Under the pieces are notes generated by a model. That model was not told the DNA's origin. It searched no databases and saw nothing but the letters and a program-made list of their open reading frames with translations. Positions 51,865 to 61,779 of a stretch of DNA of 64,000 bases are shown piece after piece; the first letter of the stretch is position 1, and every line of letters starts with the position of its first letter. This DNA comes from Curvibacter delicatus NBRC 14919 (GTDB lineage Bacteria; Pseudomonadota; Gammaproteobacteria; Burkholderiales; Burkholderiaceae_C). The translations under genes and the position numbers were made by a program. Location of the stretch: contig NZ_BCWP01000004.1 in NCBI RefSeq assembly GCF_001592265.1, positions 1-64,000 on the forward strand, read 5' to 3'.

Positions 51865-54800
51865 ATGAGTCACTTTCTCGACCGACTGAGCTACTTCTCG
51901 CAGCCGAAGGAATCGTTCTCGAACGACCACGGCATCACCACGGGTGAAGACCGCACCTGGGAAGACGCCTACCGCGACCGCTGGGCACACGACAAGATCG
52001 TGCGCTCCACCCACGGCGTGAACTGCACGGGCTCCTGCTCGTGGAAGATCTACGTCAAGGGCGGCATCGTCACCTGGGAAACCCAGCAGACCGACTACCC
52101 GCGCACCCGCTGGGACATGCCCAACCACGAGCCGCGCGGCTGCGCCCGCGGCGCCAGTTACAGCTGGTACCTGTACAGCGCCAACCGCGTCAAGTACCCG
52201 ATGGTGCGCGGTCGCCTGCTCAAGCTCTGGCGTGAGGCACGCCTCTCGCATGATCCGGTGGATGCCTGGGCCTCGATTGCCGACAGCAATGCCAAGCGCA
52301 AGGAATACCAGAGCGTGCGTGGCCTCGGTGGTTTCGTGCGCTCCAGCTGGGACGAGGTCAACGAGATGGTGGCTGCCGCCAACATCTACACCGTCAAGAA
52401 ACACGGCCCGGACCGCGTGATCGGCTTCTCGCCGATTCCGGCCATGTCCATGGTGTCCTACGCCGCCGGCTCGCGCTACCTGTCGCTGCTGGGCGGCGTC
52501 TGCATGAGCTTCTACGACTGGTACTGCGACCTGCCCCCCGCCAGTCCGCAGATCTGGGGTGAGCAGACCGACGTGCCCGAATCGGCCGACTGGTACAACT
52601 CCACCTACATCATCGCCTGGGGCTCCAACGTGCCGCAGACACGCACGCCCGACGCCCACTTCTTCACCGAGGTGCGCTACAAGGGTGCCAAGACCGTTGC
52701 CATCACGCCCGACTACGCCGAAATCTCCAAACTGGCCGACATCTGGATGCACCCCAAGCAGGGCACGGATGCGGCCTTGGCCATGGCCATGGGCCATGTG
52801 ATCCTGAAGGAGTTCTACTTCGACAAGCGCAGCGCCTACTTCGATGACTACGCACGGCGTTACACCGACCTGCCCATGCTGGTGATGCTCAAGGAGCAGA
52901 AGGCACCGAACGGCGAGACCATTCTGGTTCCGGATCGTTATGTGCGGGCCAGCGACTTCAACGGCAAGCTCGGCCAGGCCAACAACCCCGAGTGGAAAAC
53001 CGTGGCCTTCAACGAAGACGGCAAGGTGGTACTGCCCAACGGTGCCATCGGCTTCCGCTGGGGCCCGGATGGCCGTGCCGATGCCGGCCAGTGGAATCTG
53101 GAATCCAAGGAAGCGCGTCACGGTGGTGATGTGAAGCTCAAACTCTCGGTGCTGGAAGGCGACAGCCCCAGCAGCGAGACCGCCAAAGTGGGCTTCCCCT
53201 ATTTCGGCGGCATTGAATCCGAGCACTTTCCGAACAACACCACGGGTGCGGCCAGCAGCAACGTGCTGGTGCGCACGGTGCCGGTCCAGCGCATTGCGCT
53301 GGGCAAGGAAGGCGAGAAGCGCGAAGCCCTGGTGGCCACCGTGTTCGACCTGCAAGCCGCCAACTACGGTGTGGCCCGCGGCATCGCCGGCGAGCTGGCT
53401 GCCAGCAGCTTTGACGATGACACACCCTACACCCCGGCCTGGCAGGAGAAGATCACCGGCGTGCCGCGCCAACAGCTCATCACCGTGGCACGCCAGTTCG
53501 CCGACAACGCCGACAAGACCAAGGGCAAGTCCATGGTCATCATCGGCGCGGCCATGAACCACTGGTACCACAGCGACATGAACTACCGCGGAGTCATCAA
53601 CATGCTGATGATGTGCGGCTGTATCGGGCAAAGCGGTGGCGGCTGGGCTCACTACGTGGGTCAGGAAAAGCTGCGCCCGCAGACCGGCTGGACCGCACTG
53701 GCCTTCGCGCTGGACTGGATCCGTCCGCCGCGCCAGATGAACTCCACCAGTTTCTTCTACGCCCATACCGACCAGTGGCGTTACGAGAAACTCGGTATGG
53801 AAGAGGTGCTCTCGCCCCTGGCCGACAAGAAGCTGTACGGCGGCAGCATGATCGACTACAACGTGCGCGCCGAGCGCATGGGCTGGCTGCCCTCCGCCCC
53901 GCAACTGCAGACCAACCCGATGCAGGTGGTGAAGGACGCCGTGGCGGCCGGCATGGACCCGAAAGACTACACCGTCAAGGGCCTGAAGGACGGTTCTCTG
54001 AAAATGAGCTGCGAGGACCCGGACCACCCGGCCAACTGGCCGCGCAACATGTTCGTCTGGCGCTCCAACATCCTGGGCTCCAGCGGCAAGGGTCACGAAT
54101 ACTTCCTCAAGCACCTGCTGGGCACCAGCCACGGCGTGCAGGGCAAGGACCTCGGCAAAGACGATGCCAAACCGACCGAGGTGGTGTGGCATGACCAGGC
54201 GCCGGAAGGCAAGCTGGACCTGCTGGTCACGCTGGACTTCCGCATGAGCACCACCTGCCTGTACTCGGACATCGTGCTGCCAACGGCCACCTGGTACGAG
54301 AAGAACGACCTCAACACCAGTGACATGCACCCCTTCATCCACCCCCTGAGCACCGCGGTGGACCCGGCCTGGCAATCGAAGAGCGACTGGGAGATCTACA
54401 AGGGGTTCGCCAAGAAGTTCAGCGAACTGTGCGTCGGCCACCTCGGCGTGGAACGCGAAATGGTGCTGTCGCCGCTGATGCACGACTCACCGGCCGAATT
54501 GGCCCAGCCTTTCGGTGTGCAGGACTGGAAGAAGGGCGAGACCGACCTCATCCCGGGCAAGACCGCGCCCAACATGATGGTGGTCGAGCGCGACTACCCC
54601 AATCTCTACAAACGCTTCACTGCCCTGGGGCCGCTGATGAACAAGGTGGGCAACGGCGGCAAGGGCATTGCCTGGAACACCCAGACCGAGGTCAAGCAGC
54701 TCGGCGAACTCAATGGCGTGGTGAGGGCCGAAGGCGTGACCTGTGGCATGCCGAAAATCGAGACCGACATCGACGCCTGCGAAGTGGTGTTGCAACTGGC

Positions 54801-55668
54801 CCCCGAGACCAACGGCCATGTTGCCGTGAAGGCTTGGGAAGCGCTCAGCAAACAAACGGGGCGCGATCACGTGCACCTGGCCCTGTACCGCGAAGACGAG
54901 AAGATCCGTTTCCGCGACATCCAGGCCCAGCCGCGCAAGATCATCTCCTCACCGACCTGGAGCGGCATCGAGAGCGAAACGGTGTCCTACAACGCCGGCT
55001 ACACCAACGTGCATGAGCTGATCCCATGGCGCACCCTGACCGGCCGCCAGCAGTTCTATATGGATCACCCATGGATGACGGCTTTCGGTGAGAACTTCAC
55101 CAGCTACCGCCCGCCGGTGGACCTGAAGACCACGGCCGGCATCCATGGCGTGAAGTCCAACGGCAACACCGAGATCCTGCTGAACTTCATCACGCCGCAC
55201 CAGAAGTGGGGTATCCACTCCACCTACACGGACAACCTGTTGATGCTCACGCTCAACCGCGGTGGCCCGGTGATCTGGCTGAGCGAAGACGATGCCAAGA
55301 AAGCGGGCATTGTGGACAACGACTGGGTCGAGCTGTTCAACATCAACGGCGCCATTGCAGCGCGGGCGGTGGTGAGCCAGCGCGTCAACCCGGGCATGGT
55401 CCTGATGTACCACGCGCAGGAAAAAATCATCAACACCCCGGGATCGGAAATCACCGGGGCACGCGGCGGCATTCACAACTCGGTGACCCGCATCGTGCTC
55501 AAGCCCACGCACATGATCGGCGGCTACGCGCAGTTCAGCTACGGCTTCAACTACTACGGCACCATCGGCACCAACCGCGACGAGTTCGTGGTGGTGCGCA
55601 AGATGAACAAAGTGGACTGGCTGGATGGCACCGCCGCCACAACCACCAGCACGGGCGCGCACGCCTGA
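51865..55668 (+). CDS. narG: Respiratory nitrate reductase alpha subunit
   Basis: This 1267-residue catalytic subunit reduces nitrate to nitrite with a molybdenum bis-MGD cofactor. The N-terminal FS0 iron-sulfur cluster ligands are H50-x3-C54-x3-C58, with HGVNCTGSCSWKIYV typical of NarG. There is no Tat signal, as expected for the cytoplasm-facing subunit. Length and motifs match the family (E. coli 1247). A ribosome-binding site ACCGGAG precedes the ATG. narH starts 16 bases after its stop. Confidence 0.97.
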   Translation: MSHFLDRLSYFSQPKESFSNDHGITTGEDRTWEDAYRDRWAHDKIVRSTHGVNCTGSCSWKIYVKGGIVTWETQQTDYPRTRWDMPNHEPRGCARGASYSWYLYSANRVKYPMVRGRLLKLWREARLSHDPVDAWASIADSNAKRKEYQSVRGLGGFVRSSWDEVNEMVAAANIYTVKKHGPDRVIGFSPIPAMSMVSYAAGSRYLSLLGGVCMSFYDWYCDLPPASPQIWGEQTDVPESADWYNSTYIIAWGSNVPQTRTPDAHFFTEVRYKGAKTVAITPDYAEISKLADIWMHPKQGTDAALAMAMGHVILKEFYFDKRSAYFDDYARRYTDLPMLVMLKEQKAPNGETILVPDRYVRASDFNGKLGQANNPEWKTVAFNEDGKVVLPNGAIGFRWGPDGRADAGQWNLESKEARHGGDVKLKLSVLEGDSPSSETAKVGFPYFGGIESEHFPNNTTGAASSNVLVRTVPVQRIALGKEGEKREALVATVFDLQAANYGVARGIAGELAASSFDDDTPYTPAWQEKITGVPRQQLITVARQFADNADKTKGKSMVIIGAAMNHWYHSDMNYRGVINMLMMCGCIGQSGGGWAHYVGQEKLRPQTGWTALAFALDWIRPPRQMNSTSFFYAHTDQWRYEKLGMEEVLSPLADKKLYGGSMIDYNVRAERMGWLPSAPQLQTNPMQVVKDAVAAGMDPKDYTVKGLKDGSLKMSCEDPDHPANWPRNMFVWRSNILGSSGKGHEYFLKHLLGTSHGVQGKDLGKDDAKPTEVVWHDQAPEGKLDLLVTLDFRMSTTCLYSDIVLPTATWYEKNDLNTSDMHPFIHPLSTAVDPAWQSKSDWEIYKGFAKKFSELCVGHLGVEREMVLSPLMHDSPAELAQPFGVQDWKKGETDLIPGKTAPNMMVVERDYPNLYKRFTALGPLMNKVGNGGKGIAWNTQTEVKQLGELNGVVRAEGVTCGMPKIETDIDACEVVLQLAPETNGHVAVKAWEALSKQTGRDHVHLALYREDEKIRFRDIQAQPRKIISSPTWSGIESETVSYNAGYTNVHELIPWRTLTGRQQFYMDHPWMTAFGENFTSYRPPVDLKTTAGIHGVKSNGNTEILLNFITPHQKWGIHSTYTDNLLMLTLNRGGPVIWLSEDDAKKAGIVDNDWVELFNINGAIAARAVVSQRVNPGMVLMYHAQEKIINTPGSEITGARGGIHNSVTRIVLKPTHMIGGYAQFSYGFNYYGTIGTNRDEFVVVRKMNKVDWLDGTAATTTSTGAHA

Positions 55669-55684
55669 GACTAGGAGAACGAAC

Positions 55685-57208
55685 ATGAAAATCCGCGCTC
55701 AAATCGGCATGGTGCTCAACCTGGACAAGTGCATCGGCTGCCACACCTGTTCGGTCACCTGCAAGAACGTCTGGACCAGCCGCTCCGGCATGGAATACGC
55801 CTGGTTCAACAACGTCGAGACCAAACCCGGCATCGGTTACCCCAAGGAATGGGAAAACCAGGACAAATGGAATGGCGGCTGGGTCCGCAAGACCAATGGC
55901 CAGATCGAACCGCGTCAGGGGGCGAAGTGGAAGCTGCTCATGCGCATCTTTGCCAACCCCAACCTGCCGCAGATCGACGACTACTACGAGCCCTTCACCT
56001 TCGACTACGACCATCTTCAGTCAGCACCGGAAATGAAGGCCGCACCGACTGCCCGGCCGCGCAGCCTGATCACCGGCCAGCGCATGGAGAAGATCGAGTG
56101 GGGCCCGAACTGGGAGGAAATCCTGGGCGGCGAGTTCAGCAAGCGCTCGAAGGACAAGAACTTCGACGACGTGCAGAAGGACATCTACGGCCAGTTCGAG
56201 AACACCTTCATGATGTACCTGCCGCGCCTGTGCGAGCACTGCCTGAACCCGGCGTGCGTGGCATCGTGCCCCTCGGGCTCGATCTACAAGCGTGAGGAAG
56301 ACGGCATCGTGCTGATCGACCAGGACAAGTGCCGCGGCTGGCGCATGTGCGTCAGCGGCTGCCCCTACAAGAAGATCTACTACAACTGGCAGTCAGGCAA
56401 AGCCGAGAAGTGCGTCTTCTGCTACCCGCGCATCGAAGCCGGCCAGCCGACCGTGTGCTCGGAAACCTGCGTGGGCCGCATCCGCTACCTGGGCGTGCTG
56501 CTCTATGACGCCGACCGCATCGCTGAGGCCGCCAGTGTGGAACATGACCGCGACCTCTACCAGGCCCAGTTGGACATCTTCCTGGACCCGAACGATCCGA
56601 AGGTGATCGAGCAGGCCCGTATCGACGGCATTCCGGATGCCTGGATGGAGGCCGCACGCAAGAGCCCGGTCTACAAGATGGCCGTGGACTGGAAGATCGC
56701 GCTGCCGCTGCACCCGGAGTACCGCACCCTGCCCATGGTCTGGTATGTGCCACCGCTCTCGCCCATCACGGCAGCCGCCAATGCGGGCCAGATCGGCATC
56801 AACGGTGAGATCCCGGACGTCAAGCAGTTGCGCATCCCGGTCAAGTACCTGGCCAACCTGCTGACCGCCGGCGACACCCTGCCGGTGGAACGCGCGCTGG
56901 AACGCATGCTGGCCATGCGCGCCTACCAGCGTGAAAAGCACGTGGAAGGCCGCATCAACACCGCAGCGCTGCAGCAGGTTCAGATGACGCAGGCCGAGGT
57001 GGAGGACATGTACCAGGTGATGGCGATTGCCAACTACGAGGACCGCTTCGTCATTCCGAGCACACACCGCGAGTACGCCGAAAACACCTTTGACATGCGC
57101 GGCGGTTGCGGTTTCTCGTTCGGCAACGGCTGCTCTGATGGCGCCAGCGAGACCAGCCTGTTCGGCGGCACCAAACGCCGCACCATCCCCATCAAGGCAG
57201 GAGTCTGA
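55685..57208 (+). CDS. narH: Respiratory nitrate reductase beta subunit
   Basis: This 507-residue electron-transfer subunit has four iron-sulfur cluster cysteine sets: CIGCHTCSVTCKNVW at the start, CEHCLNPACVASCP, CRGWRMCVSGCP and CVFCYPRIEAG through C-x3-C later. The Trp in CRGWRMC replaces a cysteine, which yields the [3Fe-4S] cluster characteristic of NarH. AGGAG precedes the ATG at 55685; upstream codons of the open frame belong to the narG tail. It passes electrons from NarI to NarG. Confidence 0.97.
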   Translation: MKIRAQIGMVLNLDKCIGCHTCSVTCKNVWTSRSGMEYAWFNNVETKPGIGYPKEWENQDKWNGGWVRKTNGQIEPRQGAKWKLLMRIFANPNLPQIDDYYEPFTFDYDHLQSAPEMKAAPTARPRSLITGQRMEKIEWGPNWEEILGGEFSKRSKDKNFDDVQKDIYGQFENTFMMYLPRLCEHCLNPACVASCPSGSIYKREEDGIVLIDQDKCRGWRMCVSGCPYKKIYYNWQSGKAEKCVFCYPRIEAGQPTVCSETCVGRIRYLGVLLYDADRIAEAASVEHDRDLYQAQLDIFLDPNDPKVIEQARIDGIPDAWMEAARKSPVYKMAVDWKIALPLHPEYRTLPMVWYVPPLSPITAAANAGQIGINGEIPDVKQLRIPVKYLANLLTAGDTLPVERALERMLAMRAYQREKHVEGRINTAALQQVQMTQAEVEDMYQVMAIANYEDRFVIPSTHREYAENTFDMRGGCGFSFGNGCSDGASETSLFGGTKRRTIPIKAGV

Positions 57209-57210
57209 CC

Positions 57211-57900
57211 ATGGCACTGACCAACGCAACACTCAGCCTGCGGGTGCTGGCGCGCCTGTTGTCCTATCCGGACGCCGAGCTGCGCAGCCACCTGTCGGAA
57301 ATGCGGGATGCGCTGCACAGTGAGGCCGCCCTGGGTGCGCCTCGTCTGGCCGAGCTGGATGCCCTGATGCGCAGTTTGACGGCACAGGATCCGCTGGAGG
57401 TGGAAGCAGAGTATGTTCAGCTGTTCGACCGTGGTCGTGCCACGTCGCTGCATCTGTTCGAGCACGTGCACGGCGACTCGCGCGACCGTGGGCCGGCCAT
57501 GATTGACCTGGCCAAGACCTACGAACAAGCCGGCCTCTACCTGGCCGAAGGCGAGTTGCCGGACTACCTGCCGGTGGTGCTGGAGTTCGTCTCCACGCAG
57601 CCGCCCAAAGAGGCCCGGGCCTTCCTCGGCGAGATGGCGCACATTCTCAACGCCATCTTCAGTGCCCTGGTGAAGCGCCAGAGCGCCTACGCCAGCGTGC
57701 TGGGCGCGCTGCTGGAAATTGCCGGCGAGAAGGCCCAGGCCGTCAAGGTGGCCGAGGACGAACCGCTGGACCAGAGCTGGGAAGAGCCCGCCGTCTTCGG
57801 TGGCTGCTCCACGGAAGGCCAGGCCAAGCCGGGCCAGCCCCAGCCGATTCGCATCGTCAAAAACGAAGCCCAACGCCACAACGTTGTGCAAGGAGTGTGA
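57211..57900 (+). CDS. narJ: Nitrate reductase assembly chaperone
   Basis: The 229-residue chaperone of the TorD/NarJ family has LRVLARLLSYPDAELRSHL at the start and YVQLFDRGRATSLHLFEHVHGDSRDRGPAMIDL at about residues 66-98, the NarJ hallmark. It is needed for cofactor insertion into NarG. It follows narH after two bases and narI starts two bases after its stop, so the four structural genes are tightly coupled. Confidence 0.96.
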   Translation: MALTNATLSLRVLARLLSYPDAELRSHLSEMRDALHSEAALGAPRLAELDALMRSLTAQDPLEVEAEYVQLFDRGRATSLHLFEHVHGDSRDRGPAMIDLAKTYEQAGLYLAEGELPDYLPVVLEFVSTQPPKEARAFLGEMAHILNAIFSALVKRQSAYASVLGALLEIAGEKAQAVKVAEDEPLDQSWEEPAVFGGCSTEGQAKPGQPQPIRIVKNEAQRHNVVQGV

Positions 57901-57902
57901 TC

Positions 57903-58637
57903 ATGAGCTACCTCAACCAGTTTGTCTTCGGCATCTATCCCTACATCTGCCTCACGGTCTTCCTGCTGGGCAGTCTGATCCGCTTCGACCGCGACCAGTA
58001 CACCTGGAAAAGCGACTCGTCGCAGTTGCTCAAGGCCGGCCAGCTGCGCCTGGGCAGCAATCTGTTCCATCTGGGCATCCTGTTCCTGTTCTTCGGCCAC
58101 ACGGTGGGCATGCTGACGCCGCACTTCGTCTATGAGCCCTTCATGACGGCTGGCGCCAAGCAGTTGATGGCCATGATCTCAGGCGGTCTGTTCGGCCTGC
58201 TGGGCTTCTTGGGTGTCACGCTGCTGCTGCACCGCCGTCTGGCCGAACCGCGCATCCGCGCCACCTCCAAAACCAGCGACATCGTCTTGCTGATCTTGTT
58301 GTGGCTGCAGTTCGCACTCGGCCTGGCCACCATCCCGCTGTCGGCCCAGCACCTGGACGGCGGCATGATGATGAAGCTGGCCGAGTGGGCACAGCGCATC
58401 GTCACCTTCCGCGCCGGCGCCCCCGAACTGCTGGTGGAAGCCAGTTGGGTTTTCCGGGCCCACATGTTCCTCGGCATGAGCATCTTCCTGATCTTCCCGT
58501 TCACGCGGCTGGTCCATGTCTGGAGTGGTTTTGCCTCGGTTGCCTATCTGGTGCGGCCCTACCAGGTGGTGCGCAGCCGCCGTCTGAACCTGCCAGCCGG
58601 TCACAACATGCCGCGCCGCCCAGGCGCCGGCGTCTGA
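57903..58637 (+). CDS. narI: Respiratory nitrate reductase gamma subunit (cytochrome b)
   Basis: The 244-residue membrane subunit has five hydrophobic helices. It oxidises quinol and passes electrons through two b-type hemes to NarH. LFHLGILFLFFGHTVGMLTPH and SWVFRAHMFLGMSIFLIFPFTRLVHVWSG contain the heme-ligand histidines. I chose the ATG at 57903 rather than a GTG two codons earlier. Confidence 0.96.
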   Translation: MSYLNQFVFGIYPYICLTVFLLGSLIRFDRDQYTWKSDSSQLLKAGQLRLGSNLFHLGILFLFFGHTVGMLTPHFVYEPFMTAGAKQLMAMISGGLFGLLGFLGVTLLLHRRLAEPRIRATSKTSDIVLLILLWLQFALGLATIPLSAQHLDGGMMMKLAEWAQRIVTFRAGAPELLVEASWVFRAHMFLGMSIFLIFPFTRLVHVWSGFASVAYLVRPYQVVRSRRLNLPAGHNMPRRPGAGV

Positions 58638-58648
58638 AGGAGTGCACC

Positions 58649-59479
58649 ATGAGCGCGTCCTGCTCTCCTTCCTGCGGTTGCGCCAGCGCTGAGACCAGTG
58701 CAACTGCCGTGACAGATCTTGTTGTGGCCCGCATCAATGGCGTGGCGCTGCACAGCGCTGATCAGATGCTGTCGGTCGACGAACTGCGTCAACGGGCCTA
58801 CACCGAACTGCTGCGCCAGGCGGCCCAAAGCCGCGGCCTGCTGGCGGCAGACGATGTGGCCGGCACTGACGGCATTGCCAGTGAGGCTGCGAGCAGCGCC
58901 ATCGAACAACTGCTGGAGCAAAGCCTGCAGATCCCTGAGCCATCGGACGAGGCCTGCCGCCGCCATCATGTCGCTCATGCCGCCAGCTACCGGGTGGGCG
59001 AACGTGCCAACGTGCGCCACATCCTGTTTGCCGTCACACCCGGCGTTGATGTCAAGGCATTGCGTCTGCGCGCCGAAAGCGCCCTGCTGGACGTGCGCAG
59101 CCACGACGGCCAGGCCGACCCCTTTGCCGACGCGGCGCGCCAGCTGTCCAACTGTCCGAGCGGGCAGGAAGGCGGCTCACTGGGTTGGCTGACAGCGCAG
59201 GACTGTGCACCCGAATTCGCACGCGAAATCTTCGGTCACGCAGAAGTCGGCGTGCTGCCGCGCCTGGTGCACAGCCGCTTCGGCCTGCATGTGGTCGAGG
59301 TACTGGAGCGCGAGGCGGGTGAAGACCCGCCCTTTGAAACCGTGCGCGGCGCGGTAGCCATGGCGCTTCGCCAGCAATCCTACGTAACCGCGCTACGCCA
59401 GTTCCTGAGTCTGCTGGCCGGACAGGCCCACGTGGAAGGCATTGACCTTGACGGTGCGGATACGCCTTTGGTGCAATAA
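58649..59479 (+). CDS. PpiC/NifM-type peptidyl-prolyl isomerase
   Basis: The 276-residue protein has a parvulin (rotamase) domain at about residues 120-225: NVRHILFAV, then FADAARQLSNCPSGQEGGSLGWLTAQDCAPEFA, then GVLPRLVHSRFGLHVVEVLER. A Cys-rich N-terminus (MSASCSPSCGCASA) and a helical arm precede it, without a signal peptide. In nar operons of betaproteobacteria this gene follows narI and probably helps NarGHI mature. GAAGGAG precedes the ATG at 58649. It closes the operon, just before a GC-rich repeat. Confidence 0.88.
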   Translation: MSASCSPSCGCASAETSATAVTDLVVARINGVALHSADQMLSVDELRQRAYTELLRQAAQSRGLLAADDVAGTDGIASEAASSAIEQLLEQSLQIPEPSDEACRRHHVAHAASYRVGERANVRHILFAVTPGVDVKALRLRAESALLDVRSHDGQADPFADAARQLSNCPSGQEGGSLGWLTAQDCAPEFAREIFGHAEVGVLPRLVHSRFGLHVVEVLEREAGEDPPFETVRGAVAMALRQQSYVTALRQFLSLLAGQAHVEGIDLDGADTPLVQ

Positions 59480-59575
59480 GTGGCACACCCCCAAGCTACG
59501 CGCACTTCGTGTCGCTACGCCCCCCCCCTTGCAGGGGGCAACGCCAGTGGGCCGGCGGAGCCGGTTCCACGGCGT
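59480..59575. repeat. GC-rich intergenic repeat with hairpins after the nar operon
   Basis: The segment contains AAGCTACGCGC, a CCCCC-ttgca-GGGGG hairpin (59524-59538) and a CCGGC-gga-GCCGG inverted repeat. It resembles dispersed intergenic GC-rich elements I associate with Comamonadaceae. AAGCTACGCGC recurs at about 60393-60403, in the gap after the carbonic anhydrase gene. It may serve as the transcription end of the nar operon. Confidence 0.6.
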
Positions 59576-59619
59576 TCCGCGGCTAGACTGCCTCATGCGA
59601 AAATCTGAGTTGAAAATTT

Positions 59620-60360
59620 ATGCCTGACGAACTGCTGGATCGGTTGCGCCGTTTCCACGATCACACCTTCCCAGGCATCCAGGAGCAGTTTCAGGATCTG
59701 GTGGCGCAAGGACAGCATCCGACCATCCTGTTCATCGGCTGTTCCGACTCGCGGCTGGTGCCCTACCTGCTGACAGGCACCGGGCCAGGCGATCTGTTTC
59801 TGGTCCGCAATGTCGGTGCCTTCGTGCCACCCTACGATGGTTCTGCCGGTTTTCACGGCACCGCCGCCGCCATCGAGTTTGCGGTCATCAACCTGCAGGT
59901 TTCGCACATCGTGGTGTGCGGCCACAGCCACTGCGGCGGCATTCGCGCACTCTACGAAGGTGCCCCAGCCCAGGCCATCAATCTGACGGCCTGGCTGGAG
60001 CTGGGCCGCGAAGCGGCGTTGCCGGTCCAGGTCACCCCCGAGGCCTTGCGCCGCACCGAACAGCGCGCCGTCATCCTCCAGCTGGAACGCCTGATGGGTT
60101 ACCCCATGGTGCGCGAACGGGTCGAACAGGGCAAACTGGCCCTGCATGGCTGGCATTACGTGATCGAAGAGGGGGAGGTGCATGTGTTCGACGTCAAGAG
60201 CGGCGAGTTCGTGCCGGCTTCCAGCGCCTCGCACAGCGGTACCGGCCCGTACGCCATGCCGGAGGACACGATGTCCAGTCCGCTGTTCAACGAAATCGAT
60301 GAGAGCTACCGCCAGCTGCAGCCAGTCGCCACGCCTGACTGCTCATGCGGCAAAACTTGA
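59620..60360 (+). CDS. Beta-class carbonic anhydrase
   Basis: The 246-residue enzyme interconverts CO2 and bicarbonate. Zinc ligands are C41, H102 and C105 (HSHCGG), with catalytic D43 and R45 in GCSDSR. The sequence is a standard cytosolic beta-CA, somewhat longer at the C-terminus (PEDTMSSPLFNEIDESY, then CSCGKT). The start is the ATG at 59620. It may balance CO2/bicarbonate under anaerobic growth, but there is no direct tie to the nar operon beyond position. Confidence 0.93.
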   Translation: MPDELLDRLRRFHDHTFPGIQEQFQDLVAQGQHPTILFIGCSDSRLVPYLLTGTGPGDLFLVRNVGAFVPPYDGSAGFHGTAAAIEFAVINLQVSHIVVCGHSHCGGIRALYEGAPAQAINLTAWLELGREAALPVQVTPEALRRTEQRAVILQLERLMGYPMVRERVEQGKLALHGWHYVIEEGEVHVFDVKSGEFVPASSASHSGTGPYAMPEDTMSSPLFNEIDESYRQLQPVATPDCSCGKT

Positions 60361-60446
60361 CCCCGCTCAAAACACGCGCGGCCGGACGTCCCTAAGCTAC
60401 GCGCTTTGTCACGTACCCATGGCCGCCCACAGCGGTTGCTCTCCAC

Positions 60447-61673
60447 ATGCATGCTTCTTCCGCCTTCTCCCCCGCCATCTCTGCAGAAAGCGCCACCTGG
60501 CTGGCACGCAGCGGCCTGCGCGCCCTGAACCTGGGGGGGCGTACGCTGCTGCCTGTGGTGCAAGGTGGTATGGGCATCGGGGTCTCGGCCCACCGGTTGG
60601 CCGGCAGCGTGGCCGCACTGGGCGGTGTGGGGACTTTGTCATCGGTGGACCTGCGCCGCCATCACCCTGATCTGATGGCACAGACCGGGCACCTTGGTGC
60701 CGGCGAAGACACAAAACGCCTGATTGACGCTGCCAACCTAGAAGCCCTGCGGCGGGAAATCAGCGCGGCACGCGAACTGGCCCAGGGCCGCGGCCTGTTG
60801 GCCATCAATGTGATGCGCGCCGTCAGTGAATATGCCCCTACGGTACGTTGTGCACTGGAGAGCGGCATCGATGCCGTGGTGGTGGGCGCCGGCCTGCCGT
60901 TGGACCTGCCCGACCTGGCACAGGACCATCCGCAAGCCGCACTGATTCCCATCTTGTCCGATGCGCGCGGCGTTCAGTTGATCGTCAAGAAATGGGAGCG
61001 CAAAAAGCGCCTGCCTGACGCCATCGTGATCGAGCACCCTCGACTGGCAGGCGGTCATCTGGGTGCGGCCAGGATCGCCGACCTGAACGACCCGCGCTTT
61101 GACTTCGAGAATGTCATTCCGCAATCGATCGAATTCCTGAAGTCCGCTGGCATTGAGAAAGAGATTCCCTTGATCGCCGCCGGTGGCATTCGCAGTTTCG
61201 AAGACATTGCGCGCCTGCAGTCGCTCGGCGCGGCGGCCGTCCAGCTCGGCACGCCCTTTGCCGTGACCGAAGAAGGCGATGCCCACCCCGAGTTCAAGCG
61301 CGTCTTGGCACAAGCCAAAGAAGACGACATGCTGGAATTCACCAGCGTTGCCGGCCTGCCGGCGCGCGCCGTGGCCACGCCTTGGCTGCGCGCCTACCTG
61401 AAAATTGAAAGCAAGCTGCAGGCCGTGGTGCACCACAAGGCGCATTGCACCAAATACTTCGACTGCCTGGCCCAGTGTGGCCTGCGTGACGGTCTGCCGG
61501 GCTGGGGACAGTTCTGCATCGACAATCAGCTGGCAGCCGCCCTGCGTGGTGATGTGAAAAAAGGCCTGTTTTTCCGCGGCGTCGGCACCCTGCCGTTTGG
61601 TGAGCAGATTCGAAGCGTGCGTGACCTGGTCGAACGACTGTTGACACGTCAAGGCGCCCTGCAGCACGCCTGA
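60447..61673 (+). CDS. Nitronate monooxygenase-like flavoprotein
   Basis: The 408-residue FMN enzyme is of the nitronate monooxygenase/2-nitropropane dioxygenase family. It begins LLPVVQGGMGIGVSAHRLAGSVAALGGVGTLS, the first barrel strand and loop, and has ALIPILSDARGVQLIV and IAAGGIRSFEDIARLQSLGAAAVQLGTPF as later FMN-phosphate contacts. A C-terminal extension with several cysteines (HCTKYFDCLAQCGLRDG) marks a subgroup often labelled 2-nitropropane dioxygenase-like. It oxidises nitronates and could detoxify nitro compounds. It stands alone between carbonic anhydrase and the YqjD-type genes. Confidence 0.88.
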   Translation: MHASSAFSPAISAESATWLARSGLRALNLGGRTLLPVVQGGMGIGVSAHRLAGSVAALGGVGTLSSVDLRRHHPDLMAQTGHLGAGEDTKRLIDAANLEALRREISAARELAQGRGLLAINVMRAVSEYAPTVRCALESGIDAVVVGAGLPLDLPDLAQDHPQAALIPILSDARGVQLIVKKWERKKRLPDAIVIEHPRLAGGHLGAARIADLNDPRFDFENVIPQSIEFLKSAGIEKEIPLIAAGGIRSFEDIARLQSLGAAAVQLGTPFAVTEEGDAHPEFKRVLAQAKEDDMLEFTSVAGLPARAVATPWLRAYLKIESKLQAVVHHKAHCTKYFDCLAQCGLRDGLPGWGQFCIDNQLAAALRGDVKKGLFFRGVGTLPFGEQIRSVRDLVERLLTRQGALQHA

Positions 61674-61779
61674 GGCATGCTTCTGGCGGCACCCCTTTCT
61701 TGATCTTCGTCATGAAAGTGGTATGAGAACGCGCTATGCTTGATTCGAATTCTCACCCTGTCACTTAAGGAGAACGAGC

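Noticed and set aside
51718-54483. 921-codon open frame antisense to narG
   Set aside because: It is the complement of a clearly real narG, has low-complexity His/Val/Gly-rich composition, and results from high GC at third positions.
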